This document shows positions 6,901 through 15,304 of a stretch of DNA of 15,349 nt, in pieces (the stretch's first letter is position 1; each line of letters begins with the position of its first letter). The notes under the pieces are model-generated. The model did no database searches. It saw only the letters and a program-made list of their open reading frames with translations, and was not told where the DNA came from. Source of the stretch: DASSKW01 sp035690065 (GTDB lineage Bacteria > Pseudomonadota > Gammaproteobacteria > Natronospirales > REEB76); contig DASSKW010000107.1 of NCBI GenBank assembly GCA_035690065.1, forward strand, positions 1-15,349. The letters run 5' to 3'. A program made the position numbers and the translations under genes.

Positions 6901-8325
6901 TCAATCGGGATCGACAGCCAACACTTTGCCCGGATTCATGATGCCCTGCGGATCCAAGGCCTGTTTGATGGCACGCATGAGGGCGAGTTCGACAGGATCC
7001 TTGTAGCGCACCAGCGCATCGCGCTTGAGCTGACCCACACCGTGCTCGGCGCTGATCGATCCGCCTACTGCATGGACGTTGTCGTGTACCAATGTGAAGA
7101 CAGCATCCTGTTGAGCCAGCAGCTCGGTCTCGCTCCAGTCGCCACCACGGGCCACGTTGTAATGCAGATTGCCATCGCCGAGGTGACCGAAGATCACGTT
7201 GCGAATCCCCGGCAAAGCCTGCTGCAGAGCGCGGTTGGTATCCCGGACAAAATCTGCCATGTGTGACACCGGAACTGAAATATCGTGTTTGATGCTTTTG
7301 CCGGATTCCTTTTCGGCCAGGGAAATGCTTTCACGCAGATGCCACAAGGCCTGGGTTTGCGCGATGGATTCTGCAATCACCGCATCCTTGACGCAACCGG
7401 ACTCGATAGCCTCCCCCAGCACAGTCTCAAAGCGTTCGCGAGCATGCATCTCGCTTTCGCTGTCGGACAATTCCAGCAAGGCATACCAGGGCAGTGTCGC
7501 TGACGCACCCTCGAACGGCAGGTGTTGCTGCGGAAAGCAGCGCACCACATCCGCGAGACAGTCGCCGGCCATCAGTTCGAAGCCGGTAAGTGATGCACCG
7601 AACCCGTGCCGCGCCCGTGTCAGCATCTTGATCGCATCCTCGATCGACGCCAACGCCAGCAATGCGGTGCAGCGCGCGACCGGCAGCGGATGTAACTTGA
7701 GCGTGGCAGCAGTGATGACCCCGAGCGTACCCTCACTGCCAATAAAGAGGTCGCGCAAATCGTAGCCGGTGTTATCCTTGCGCAGTCCGCGCAAACCATG
7801 CCAGATATCGCCCTGCGCGGTGACGACCTCGATACCGAGAGTAAGCTCGCGCATCGTGCCGTAGCGCAGCACCTGGGTGCCGCCAGCATTGGTGGCGAGG
7901 TTGCCGCCTATCGTGCAACTGCCCTCGGCGGCCAGGCTCAATGGGAATAGTCGCCCGGCGTCACGTGCGGTCTCCTGCACCGTCTGCAGTACACAGCCAG
8001 CCTCCACTTCCATCGTGTCGTTGTCGAGATCGAGGCCACGGATGCGGTTCAAGCGTTGCAGGGATAACACCACCGCTCGCCCGGAATCATCGGGTGTGGC
8101 GCCGCCGCACAGTCCGGTGTTGCCACCCTGCGGCACAATCGGCACATCTGCTCCAGCGCATGCTCGCACCACCGCGGCAACCTCATCAGTCGATCCGGGG
8201 CGCACGACCCCCAGGGCTCGCCCGCTGTAACGCTCGCGCCAGTCCATCAAGTACGGCGCCGCATCCGCGCCCGTCAACACATGCGATTCGCCCACGACAG
8301 CACGCAAGGCGTCCAGGTGATTCAT
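6901..8325 (-). CDS. FAD-linked dehydrogenase, D-2-hydroxyglutarate/D-lactate type
   Basis: Member of the VAO/GlcD flavoprotein family that oxidises a D-2-hydroxyacid to the 2-oxoacid; 474 aa. The N-terminal FAD domain shows IVPQGGNTGLCGGATPD (63-79) and EGSCTIGGNLATNAGG (134-149), which bind the FAD pyrophosphate. The C-terminal oxidase domain has GHLGDGNLHYN (380-390, metal-binding His) and SAEHGVGQLKRD (425-436), and ends with the typical DPQGIMNPGKV. It is closest in character to bacterial D-2-hydroxyglutarate dehydrogenases; glycolate or D-lactate oxidation is also possible. No 4Fe-4S domain is present, so it is not a YdiJ-type fusion. The start ATG has GGGGAA nine bases upstream. It lies downstream of the ABC-F gene on the same strand, separated by 198 nt with possible small ORFs. 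Confidence 0.9.
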   Translation of the reverse strand: MNHLDALRAVVGESHVLTGADAAPYLMDWRERYSGRALGVVRPGSTDEVAAVVRACAGADVPIVPQGGNTGLCGGATPDDSGRAVVLSLQRLNRIRGLDLDNDTMEVEAGCVLQTVQETARDAGRLFPLSLAAEGSCTIGGNLATNAGGTQVLRYGTMRELTLGIEVVTAQGDIWHGLRGLRKDNTGYDLRDLFIGSEGTLGVITAATLKLHPLPVARCTALLALASIEDAIKMLTRARHGFGASLTGFELMAGDCLADVVRCFPQQHLPFEGASATLPWYALLELSDSESEMHARERFETVLGEAIESGCVKDAVIAESIAQTQALWHLRESISLAEKESGKSIKHDISVPVSHMADFVRDTNRALQQALPGIRNVIFGHLGDGNLHYNVARGGDWSETELLAQQDAVFTLVHDNVHAVGGSISAEHGVGQLKRDALVRYKDPVELALMRAIKQALDPQGIMNPGKVLAVDPD

Positions 8326-8374
8326 GGCGAGCTGTTCCCCATATCGATCTCCGGATGATCCAGCAGTGTAAACA

Positions 8375-8515
8375 TCACCTAGTGTCCTGCAAAACGACCG
8401 TGATTTGAAGATACGCTGCCAGATACTCCAAACAGACTCCGCCGCCCGGATATTTCCAGGTACCAGTTGAGTTGGCGCACGACTGCAAATAGTTGATATG
8501 AGGAAGCAGGTTCAT
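8375..8515 (-). CDS. Possible small ORF, 46 aa, unknown
   Basis: In the gap between the ABC-F and FAD-dehydrogenase genes, an ATG eight bases after the ABC-F stop opens a 46-codon frame beginning MNLLPHINYLQS and ending ITVVLQDTR. Its TGA overlaps a further ATG (TGATG), which opens a 17-codon frame whose own TGA overlaps the dehydrogenase ATG (ATGA at 8322-8325). Such chained overlaps are typical of translational coupling but can occur by chance in so short a stretch. The ribosome-binding site is weak (TGAGAT). I recognise no family, and there is no signal peptide or clear membrane segment. The other minus-strand frames are also partly open, so this is only a candidate. Confidence 0.2.
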   Translation of the reverse strand: MNLLPHINYLQSCANSTGTWKYPGGGVCLEYLAAYLQITVVLQDTR

Positions 8516-8523
8516 GAATCTCA

Positions 8524-10317
8524 TCAGGATGTCTTGCCAAGTTGTTCGAGCTCATCCCAGCGTCGATATATATGTTCGACTGCCTGTTGGGCAGTTTCCA
8601 GCTCAGCATGCAGTTGTTGAAGGCGCCCCGCATCGCTCATGATCGCCGGATCATGTAATTGCGCTTGTATCCGCGCGACTTCCTGATCCGCTTTCTCGAT
8701 CTTCTTCTCGATTCGATTCAGTTCCTTCTGTTCCTCGTAACTCAGGCCGCGCGTTGGGCGTGACACCGGTTTGTCCGCCAGCGGTACTGGCTCAACTGCT
8801 TCCGGTTGCCGATTCTGCAGCCATTGCTCGTAATCGGCGAAGGTGGTGAAACCGCCCGTGCCATCCAGATATAACAGGCCATCACCGAGCCGGTTCATCA
8901 GGAACCGATCATGCGTGATCAACACGACCGCGCCCGGAAAATCACTGAGGCTTTCTTCCAGGACTTCAAGGGTAGGAATATCCAGATCGTTGGTCGGCTC
9001 ATCCAGTAGCAAGACATCGGCAGGCCTCAACATCAACCGTGCGAGCAGCACTCTGGCTTGCTCGCCGCCGGAGAGCCGTGCCACCGGCAGTGCGAGTTTT
9101 TCAGGCGCGAACAGGAAACGCCTGGCCCACGATGTTACATGGATGGATTGGCCACGAAACAGGACACTGTCTCCCGCCGGTGCCAGCGCTTGCCACAGAG
9201 TCTGTTGTTGCTCAAGTTGCTCGCGCCGCTGATCGAAACTGACGATCTTAAGCTCCTCCGCCCGAACGATGCTGCCCGAATCCGGTACCAGCTCGCCTTG
9301 CAGCATCTGCATCAAGGTGCTTTTGCCGCTACCGTTACGCCCCAGGATACCGATGCACATGCCCGGTGTGAGCGTAAGATTCAGATGCTCGAACAGCAAT
9401 CTGTCCCCACGCCGGATAGCGACATCCTTGACCTCGATCAGCTTGCGGGTCTTGCGGCCGCTGGCATCGAACTCCATCTGCACCGGCGCGATGCTGGCGT
9501 TGCGCGCCTTGATCGCATGTACCTGATCCTGCAACTGCACCGTGCTATCGATACGGGATTGCGCCTTGGTGGTACGTGCCTTGGGGCCGCGCCGCAGCCA
9601 TTCCAGTTCGCGGCGTAATTTATTGGACAGCGTCTGTTCGTGCTGCAGTTGCTGATCGAGCATCTCGGCCCTGCGCTGCAGAAACGTGCCGTAGTTTCCA
9701 TCCACCGCCAGATACCCATCCGGATAACGCCGATCCAGTTCGACGATACGGTTACTGACATTCTCCAGCACATAACGATCATGGCTGACCAGCACGAATG
9801 CGAATGACGCCTGCTTCAGGATCGACTCAAGCCAGAGTATGCCTTCCAGATCAAGATGGTTGGTCGGTTCATCCAGCAGCAACAGATCCGGTTCCTGCGC
9901 CAGCGCGCAAGTGATGGCCAGGCGTTTGCGCCAACCACCGGACAAGGTATCGACGGGCTGCCCGGTCTGAGTGAAACCCGCATCCTGCATCAGATCACGG
10001 ATCGTATCGAGACCCTGTTCGTGCAAGATGCCGGGCAAGGCAGCTTGCAGTACTTCGCCCACGGTGAGACCGGATGGGAATACGTCGCTCTGCGGCAGAT
10101 AGACAAGCTTGACGTTGCCGGTGCGCATCACCTGACCACCATCGGTAGTCTCGATGTCGGCGAGCAGCTTCAGGAAAGTCGATTTTCCGGAACCGTTGAG
10201 ACCCACCAGGCCGATGTGTTCACCGGCATACACACTCAGGGTGATGCCGGTAAACAGGGTATTGAGTCCGTATGCTTTGGTAAGCGACTGACAGCTTGCG
10301 AGTTGCCGGGTGGCCAT
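8524..10317 (-). CDS. uup: ABC-F family ATPase, Uup type
   Basis: Soluble twin-ATPase protein of the ABC-F family, which acts on ribosomes rather than as a transporter; Uup also affects transposon excision and DNA replication in E. coli. In the 597-aa protein, domain 1 has Walker A GLNGSGKST (39-47), signature LSGGWRKR (125-132) and Walker B LLLLDEPTNHLD (145-156). The linker reads EWLRRGPKARTTKAQSR (239-255). Domain 2 has GRNGSGKST (326-334), LSGGEQARV (415-423) and VLLLDEPTNDLD (435-446). A coiled-coil C-terminal domain (about 525-592) is the Uup hallmark. GTG at 10320 and ATG at 10317 adjoin; I use the ATG, with GGAA upstream. It follows purA by about 50 nt, with a hairpin between. No transmembrane partner is present. 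Confidence 0.92.
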   Translation of the reverse strand: MATRQLASCQSLTKAYGLNTLFTGITLSVYAGEHIGLVGLNGSGKSTFLKLLADIETTDGGQVMRTGNVKLVYLPQSDVFPSGLTVGEVLQAALPGILHEQGLDTIRDLMQDAGFTQTGQPVDTLSGGWRKRLAITCALAQEPDLLLLDEPTNHLDLEGILWLESILKQASFAFVLVSHDRYVLENVSNRIVELDRRYPDGYLAVDGNYGTFLQRRAEMLDQQLQHEQTLSNKLRRELEWLRRGPKARTTKAQSRIDSTVQLQDQVHAIKARNASIAPVQMEFDASGRKTRKLIEVKDVAIRRGDRLLFEHLNLTLTPGMCIGILGRNGSGKSTLMQMLQGELVPDSGSIVRAEELKIVSFDQRREQLEQQQTLWQALAPAGDSVLFRGQSIHVTSWARRFLFAPEKLALPVARLSGGEQARVLLARLMLRPADVLLLDEPTNDLDIPTLEVLEESLSDFPGAVVLITHDRFLMNRLGDGLLYLDGTGGFTTFADYEQWLQNRQPEAVEPVPLADKPVSRPTRGLSYEEQKELNRIEKKIEKADQEVARIQAQLHDPAIMSDAGRLQQLHAELETAQQAVEHIYRRWDELEQLGKTS

Positions 10318-10333
10318 CACGAATTTCCGCGTT

Positions 10334-10349
10334 TGCCGGCCAGCCGGCA
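10334..10349. other. Perfect 7-bp hairpin between purA and uup
   Basis: TGCCGGC and GCCGGCA flank a 2-nt loop in the 47-nt space between the purA stop and the uup start. Neither strand has a T-run after it, so it is unlikely to be an intrinsic terminator. It may stabilise or separate the messages on either side. Confidence 0.4.
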
Positions 10350-10367
10350 GATTGCGCGCTGCCGCAT

Positions 10368-11663
10368 CTAATCCAGCGGGTGACGCAGGATGATGGTCTG
10401 TGAACGATCCGGGCCAGTGGAGATGATATCCAGCGGCACATCGACCAATTCCTCGATCTTCCTCAGATAGGCACGCGCGTTATCCGGCAATTCTTCGTAA
10501 CGGGTGATGCCGATAGTCGAGGTCTTCCAGCCCGGCATATCGATATACACCGGCTCCGATTCCGCGAATCCTTCTGCACCGACCGGCGGCGCCATGCTGA
10601 CTTCGCCCTGAGGCGTTCTGTAACTGACACAGATGCGGATGGTATCGAGGCCATCGAGCACATCGAGTTTGGTGATACAAAGTCCCGACACGGAATTGTT
10701 GAATACCGAACGTCGCAACGAGACCGCGTCGAACCAGCCGCAACGGCGCGGGCGCCCGGTGACCGAACCGAACTCGTGACCGCGGCGCGCCAGATGCTCG
10801 CCCATGGCGTCGAACAATTCAGTCGGCATCGGCCCCTCGCCGACGCGCGTGGTATAAGCCTTGACGATACCGAGCACGTAATCGAAATAGCGCAATCCGA
10901 CACCGGTGCCGGTGGCAGCTCCACCCGACGTGGTGTTGGAAGAAGTCACATACGGATAGGTGCCGTGATCCACATCCAGCAATGCCCCCTGCGCACCTTC
11001 GAACATCACGTTCTCGCCCTTGCGATGCAACTCTTCGAGCAAGGCCGTGATATCGGTGACCATGGGGTGCAGTTGCGGCGCCAGTTCCAGATAGTCTTCC
11101 AGGGTCTTCTGGAACGGCACGGTCTCGGTATTGAAATAATGCTTGAGTACGAAATTGTGATAATCCAGTACTTCGCCGAGCTTCGCGGCAAACCGCTCCC
11201 GATGGAACAGGTCCGCCAGCCGCAAGGCGCGACGTGCCACCTTGTCTTCATAGGCGGGGCCGATACCACGTCCGGTGGTGCCGATCTTGCCGGCACCCTT
11301 GGCCAGTTCACGAGCCTTGTCCAGCGCGACATGCGACGGCAGGATCAGCGGGCAAGCTGGACTGATACGTAACCGCTCGCGCGCCGGTACGCCCTTCGCT
11401 TCCAGCATTGCGATCTCTTCGAACAAGGCGGTCGGTGACAACACCACGCCATTGCCGATCAGGCATTGCACGTTCTCGCGCAGCACGCCCGATGGGATCA
11501 GCTTGAGGATGGTCTTCTCGCCATCGATGACCAGCGTATGTCCGGCATTGTGGCCACCCTGGAAACGGGTTACCGCCGCGACGCGATCGGTCAGCAGGTC
11601 GACGATCTTGCCTTTGCCTTCATCGCCCCATTGAGTACCGATGATGATGACGTACTTGCCCAT
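10368..11663 (-). CDS. purA: Adenylosuccinate synthetase
   Basis: Catalyses the GTP-dependent joining of IMP and aspartate to adenylosuccinate, the first committed step from IMP to AMP. The N-terminus MGKYVIIIGTQWGDEGKGK carries the P-loop with catalytic D14, and GGHNAGHT holds H42. Further family segments are VGEGPMPTEL and GRPRRCGWFDAV, with the GTP-site region near the C-terminus. At 431 aa it is about the same as the E. coli enzyme. The frame is open a further 17 codons upstream, but the ATG at 11663 is preceded by GAGG and gives the conserved N-terminus. It lies after the DUF2065 gene, as in many gammaproteobacteria. No hisZ gene is found between them, although that is common in non-enteric relatives. 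Confidence 0.97.
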   Translation of the reverse strand: MGKYVIIIGTQWGDEGKGKIVDLLTDRVAAVTRFQGGHNAGHTLVIDGEKTILKLIPSGVLRENVQCLIGNGVVLSPTALFEEIAMLEAKGVPARERLRISPACPLILPSHVALDKARELAKGAGKIGTTGRGIGPAYEDKVARRALRLADLFHRERFAAKLGEVLDYHNFVLKHYFNTETVPFQKTLEDYLELAPQLHPMVTDITALLEELHRKGENVMFEGAQGALLDVDHGTYPYVTSSNTTSGGAATGTGVGLRYFDYVLGIVKAYTTRVGEGPMPTELFDAMGEHLARRGHEFGSVTGRPRRCGWFDAVSLRRSVFNNSVSGLCITKLDVLDGLDTIRICVSYRTPQGEVSMAPPVGAEGFAESEPVYIDMPGWKTSTIGITRYEELPDNARAYLRKIEELVDVPLDIISTGPDRSQTIILRHPLD

Positions 11664-11680
11664 GTTGCCTCGCATCAGAT

Positions 11681-11699
11681 GACACGCCTGTGGCGCGTC
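11681..11699 (-). promoter_or_regulatory. Hairpin in the purA leader
   Basis: Inverted repeat GACACGCC (11681-11688) and GGCGCGTC (11692-11699) with a 3-nt loop. It forms an 8-bp stem with one G-U pair in the RNA, just upstream of the purA ribosome-binding site. A -10-like TATCAT on the minus strand (11703-11708) lies right before it, but no good -35 is at the usual spacing. It could be an operator, an attenuator stem or chance. Confidence 0.3.
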
Positions 11700-11749
11700 T
11701 GCATGATAAATCAAAATGACCGATCAACGCCCCGGCCACCGGATTGAAA

Positions 11750-11944
11750 TCAGAATATTCCGCGCGCCAGATACAGCAGCACCAGCCCTGCCAGCATACT
11801 GACGAATCCGGCGATACGCAGTACCCGATCTTCCGCCTGACATACTGTCGCCAGCGTGCGTTTGAATCCGCGTGGATTCATGAATGGCAACACGCCCTCG
11901 ATCACCAGCACCAACCCCAATGCAGTCAACAATGCGATCAGCAT
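11750..11944 (-). CDS. yjeT: DUF2065 (YjeT-like) small inner-membrane protein
   Basis: A 64-aa protein with two hydrophobic helices (about residues 2-20 and 43-61) around a short polar loop containing NPRGFKR, the typical pattern of the DUF2065 family. The function is unknown. The family is repeatedly found between hflC and purA (or hisZ), which is the place here. It starts 48 nt after the hflC stop with AGGAAAGG about ten bases upstream of ATG, and is probably co-transcribed with hflX-hflK-hflC. An overlapping frame of 90 codons is a shadow. Confidence 0.85.
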   Translation of the reverse strand: MLIALLTALGLVLVIEGVLPFMNPRGFKRTLATVCQAEDRVLRIAGFVSMLAGLVLLYLARGIF

Positions 11945-11992
11945 CTCTGCGGCCTTTCCTGTTTCCGGGTATCTGCCATGACACCCTGACGA

Positions 11993-12880
11993 TCAATTTT
12001 TGGTATCGGTTTTCAGATATTTCAGCAACTGGCTATCTGGCCCCAGCACGATCACGTTATCGCCATTCTGCATGACTCGCCGATAGGCCTGCAAACTGAG
12101 ATAGAACCGGAAGAAACCGGGATCCCTGTGCGCAGCACCCGCATAGATCCGTGCCGCTCCCGCGTCTGCCATACCGCGAATCTTCTGTGCCTGAATCTGT
12201 CCCTGGGCCAGGATAGTGGCGCGTTGCTGATCGGCATCCGCCTTGATGCGATCCGCCGCTGCCGCGCCTTCTGCGCGTAGCTTCGCAGACTGTGTCGATT
12301 GCGCTGAACGCATGCGCGTATAAACGATATCCTGAGTGGTATCGGTCAAACCCAGAGCGGTGATCCGTGCACCGCGCACTTCCATGCCTGAACCCTGTAA
12401 CTGTTTGCTCAAGGCGGAGACCAGACCGGTGCTTATCTTTTCCTGCGATGCGGACAGCGCATCATCGAAACTGTGGCTGGCAAATGCCTGCTTGAATAAC
12501 GGCAACGCCAGTTGGTTTATATGGTAGGCGCCCTGGCTTTCGTCACAACCAGGATTTTTTGCACAGAATGCCTGCATATCACTGATACGCCAGAGCAGCA
12601 TGTAACCGAGTTCCAGCGGCCTGCCATCACTGGCCGCGACTTTCTCCAGACCACCATTCTCGCGTTGTCCATCCAGCACGATCCAGTCGCTATCCAGATA
12701 GATCGGATGATCCAGCAACGGCAATTTGAAATGCAGGCCCGGCGCAAGATCGCTACGCACCAGGCGCTGAAAACGCAATACTGCGCCTGAGTGTCCCTGT
12801 GGCACTATCATCAGGCCCTGGCTGACGATCAAAACCACGATGATGGCGATCAGGAAGCTCGCAATGACATGATGTTTCAT
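11993..12880 (-). CDS. hflC: HflC, SPFH-domain partner of FtsH
   Basis: Membrane-anchored SPFH/prohibitin-family protein that forms a large HflK-HflC assembly around the FtsH protease and modulates membrane protein degradation. An N-terminal membrane anchor (about residues 5-23) precedes a periplasmic SPFH domain starting IVPQGHSGAVLRF, a long Ala/Gln-rich helix (about 190-250) and the conserved tail DPGFFRFYLSLQAYRRVM, then VIVLGPDSQLLKYLKT. At 295 aa it is shorter than the E. coli protein (334). The helix is poorer in Glu than usual, and two cysteines (C106, C112 in CAKNPGC) lie in the periplasmic domain. The start overlaps the hflK stop by four bases (ATGA). The hflK-hflC order and coupling support the assignment. 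Confidence 0.92.
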   Translation of the reverse strand: MKHHVIASFLIAIIVVLIVSQGLMIVPQGHSGAVLRFQRLVRSDLAPGLHFKLPLLDHPIYLDSDWIVLDGQRENGGLEKVAASDGRPLELGYMLLWRISDMQAFCAKNPGCDESQGAYHINQLALPLFKQAFASHSFDDALSASQEKISTGLVSALSKQLQGSGMEVRGARITALGLTDTTQDIVYTRMRSAQSTQSAKLRAEGAAAADRIKADADQQRATILAQGQIQAQKIRGMADAGAARIYAGAAHRDPGFFRFYLSLQAYRRVMQNGDNVIVLGPDSQLLKYLKTDTKN

Positions 12881-13983
12881 GGCTTGTGCCCTTTGTCATT
12901 GTCAGCAGCTGCTTTTGGTTTTGCCGCCGTATCAGCAGGCGTCTTGGCAGCAACAGCGGATGCAGCCGGCTGCATCAACTGCACGCTGACATTACCGCTA
13001 CGGGTATCGACTACGACCTTGTTGACCTTGCCCAGCACCTCCTGCAGGGTCTGCAGATAAAGCTGATCGCGCGTCAACGCAGGTTCCGCCCGATAGGCAC
13101 TGAGGATTTCGTCAAAACGCGCCACATCGGCCTGCGCCTCGGAGGTACGCGTGACCTTGTAAGCATCGGCTTCAGTGACATCGGCATCGCTGATACCTTT
13201 GGCTTCGGCGACCACGCGATTGGCATAGACCTGTGCATCATCCTGTAGCTGCCGGGCATCCTCTTCTGCCTTGCGCACATCCCCATACGCGGCACTGACC
13301 GCATCCGGCACGTCCACCCGCTGGAACACCAGTCGCGTCACTGCAATACCGGCATCGTTGTGCTGCAATGCTGTCTGCAACAGATCATGCGCTTCGGCTT
13401 CCGCCTGATCACGGCCATTGCCGAGCATCTCCGCCAGTGTGTGGCGTGCGACTGCCGTACGGATCGCACTGTCGGTCAGCGCATCGAACAGCACTTTGGC
13501 ACCGGTATCGTCGGTACCGGGCGCCGAGACCTTGAACAGGTAATCCCTGATATCCGAAATCTGATAATGTACATGCACTGCGACCGTTACGACACTGCCA
13601 TCCTGGGTGACGAGCTCGTTGTACAGATGCACGTAGTCATGGCCCTGATCTACTCCGGCGACTGTGACCTGCGCACCTATCGGCCAGGGAAAGTGCCAAT
13701 GCAGTCCAGGCTGCACAGGCGCGCCGGCCCGACCGAGAACCATAGCGACGCTGCGATCGCCTGCCGCGACCGTGTAAAATCCAGATGCCAGCCATGCAGC
13801 CACCAGCAACGGCAGCACCCACAACACGTTGACCGCGTGCACTCCGCCGCGGCCCGGCCGTTTGCCACCGAACAGGGTGCTTAACCGGTGCTGGATATTT
13901 TTCACCAGTCGCTCCAGATCAGGCGAGTGTTCCCCATTTTCCCAGGGGTCCTTGCCGTTCTTGCCAGGTTCATTCCAGACCAT
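12877..13983 (-). CDS. hflK: HflK, SPFH-domain partner of FtsH
   Basis: Forms the periplasmic HflK-HflC complex that encloses FtsH. The 368-aa protein begins MVWNEPGKNGKDPWEN, a family signature. It has a membrane helix at about 51-69, then the SPFH domain (FYTVAAGDRSVAMVLGR onward, with PGLHWHFPWPIG) and a coiled helix region (about 225-300). The family segment RDQLYLQTLQEVLGKVNKVV is followed by an Ala/Lys-rich tail. A TTG at 14001 would add six residues, but the ATG at 13983 has GGAG five bases upstream and gives the conserved N-terminus. It starts 14 nt after the hflX stop and overlaps hflC. It is shorter than the E. coli protein (419 aa), mainly through a shorter Gly-rich N-terminus and tail. 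Confidence 0.93.
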   Translation of the reverse strand: MVWNEPGKNGKDPWENGEHSPDLERLVKNIQHRLSTLFGGKRPGRGGVHAVNVLWVLPLLVAAWLASGFYTVAAGDRSVAMVLGRAGAPVQPGLHWHFPWPIGAQVTVAGVDQGHDYVHLYNELVTQDGSVVTVAVHVHYQISDIRDYLFKVSAPGTDDTGAKVLFDALTDSAIRTAVARHTLAEMLGNGRDQAEAEAHDLLQTALQHNDAGIAVTRLVFQRVDVPDAVSAAYGDVRKAEEDARQLQDDAQVYANRVVAEAKGISDADVTEADAYKVTRTSEAQADVARFDEILSAYRAEPALTRDQLYLQTLQEVLGKVNKVVVDTRSGNVSVQLMQPAASAVAAKTPADTAAKPKAAADNDKGHKP

Positions 13984-13997
13984 ATTCACTCCGGCGC

Positions 13998-15281
13998 TCA
14001 AGCACCCAGCAACGCAGGGTTCAAACCCTCACGATGACACAACCGTTGATATTCACTGCGTAACAACTCTACCTGCAACAGATAACTGCCATCATGATCG
14101 AGTTTTTCCTCACGCACCGCGCCGAGCCCGAAGAACGCGGCACGCGCCCGACCCTGCGCCGGCGCCAGCCGCAACCACCCGTGCACGGTATCGCTATATA
14201 ACAGCTTGGCGATGGCATCACGCAACAATTCCAATCCTGCGCCGCTGGCGGCCGATACCCAGATGCGCCGCGGCTTGCCATCCGGACCGTATTCCACTGC
14301 CCGCGTCTGGCCGGTGGTATCAATTTTATTGAAAACCTCGAGTTGCGGCACCGCTTGCGCGCCGATTTCATCCAGCACCGTATTCACGGTCTCAATATAC
14401 ACGTCGTGTTCTGGATCGCTGGCATCTACAACATGCAACAACAGGGCGGCCTGCTCAGTCTCCAACAAAGTGGACCGGAACGCAGCGACCAGGTCATGCG
14501 GCAGTTCGCGGATGAACCCCACTGTATCTGCCAACACCGCATCGCGGCCTTCGTCAAGACGCAGTCGTCGCAGCGTCGTGTCCAGGGTCGCGAACAGCTG
14601 ATCGGCGGCGAACACTTCCGAACCGGTGAGCGCATTGAACAAAGTGGACTTGCCGGCGTTGGTGTAGCCGACGATTGAAACCGTCGGTACCTCATTGCGC
14701 AGTCGTGTGCGCCGAACCTGTTCACGCTGTTCGCTCACCCGTTCGAGCCGTTTCACGAGTTGTTTGATGCGTTTACCGATCAGACGGCGATCCAGTTCCA
14801 ACTGGGTCTCACCCGGCCCCCGCAGGCCGATACTGCCACCGCGCTGACGTTCAAGATGGGTCCAGCCGCGTACCAGACGGGTAGCGATGTGCCGGTGTTG
14901 CGCAAGCTCGACTTGCAGCTTGCCTTCGAAGCTGCGGGCACGTTGCGCGAAGATATCCAGGATCAAACCGGTGCGATCCAGTACTCTGCATTCCATGAAT
15001 TTTTCGAGGTTGCGTTCCTGGCTGGGTGAGAGCTGATGATTGACGAGCACCAGATCCGCTTTGTGCTCCTTCACCAGCGTCCGCACTTCCTCGGCCTTGC
15101 CTACACCGATAAAGAAATGCGCTTCCGGCACTCGCCGGTTACCGGTCACCACAGCCAGCACTTCGGCGCCTGCGGCAACCGCAAGTCCGGTGAATTCCTG
15201 CAGCAATTCGTTTCCGGTAAGGGGATCGAGATTCAGATGAACCAGAACGGCACGTTCACCGCTCTTCGGGCGTTCAAACAA
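13998..15281 (-). CDS. hflX: GTPase HflX (ribosome splitting factor)
   Basis: Translational GTPase of the Obg-HflX superfamily that binds the 50S subunit and splits stalled or stressed 70S ribosomes. The N-terminal HflX domain (about 1-195) contains the glycine-rich GGSIGLRGPGETQLELDRR (148-166). The G domain shows G1 GYTNAGKST (205-213), G2-region TLDTT, G3 DTVG (252-255) and G4 NKID (318-321). At 427 aa it matches the E. coli protein, which also begins MF-R-GE-AVLVH. The start codon is TTG, with GAGG seven bases upstream and a stop four codons before it in frame, so no ATG or GTG alternative exists upstream. It is followed closely by hflK and preceded by hfq. Confidence 0.96.
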   Translation of the reverse strand: MFERPKSGERAVLVHLNLDPLTGNELLQEFTGLAVAAGAEVLAVVTGNRRVPEAHFFIGVGKAEEVRTLVKEHKADLVLVNHQLSPSQERNLEKFMECRVLDRTGLILDIFAQRARSFEGKLQVELAQHRHIATRLVRGWTHLERQRGGSIGLRGPGETQLELDRRLIGKRIKQLVKRLERVSEQREQVRRTRLRNEVPTVSIVGYTNAGKSTLFNALTGSEVFAADQLFATLDTTLRRLRLDEGRDAVLADTVGFIRELPHDLVAAFRSTLLETEQAALLLHVVDASDPEHDVYIETVNTVLDEIGAQAVPQLEVFNKIDTTGQTRAVEYGPDGKPRRIWVSAASGAGLELLRDAIAKLLYSDTVHGWLRLAPAQGRARAAFFGLGAVREEKLDHDGSYLLQVELLRSEYQRLCHREGLNPALLGA

Positions 15282-15304
15282 TGACAGACCTCATCATGGT
15301 GGGA

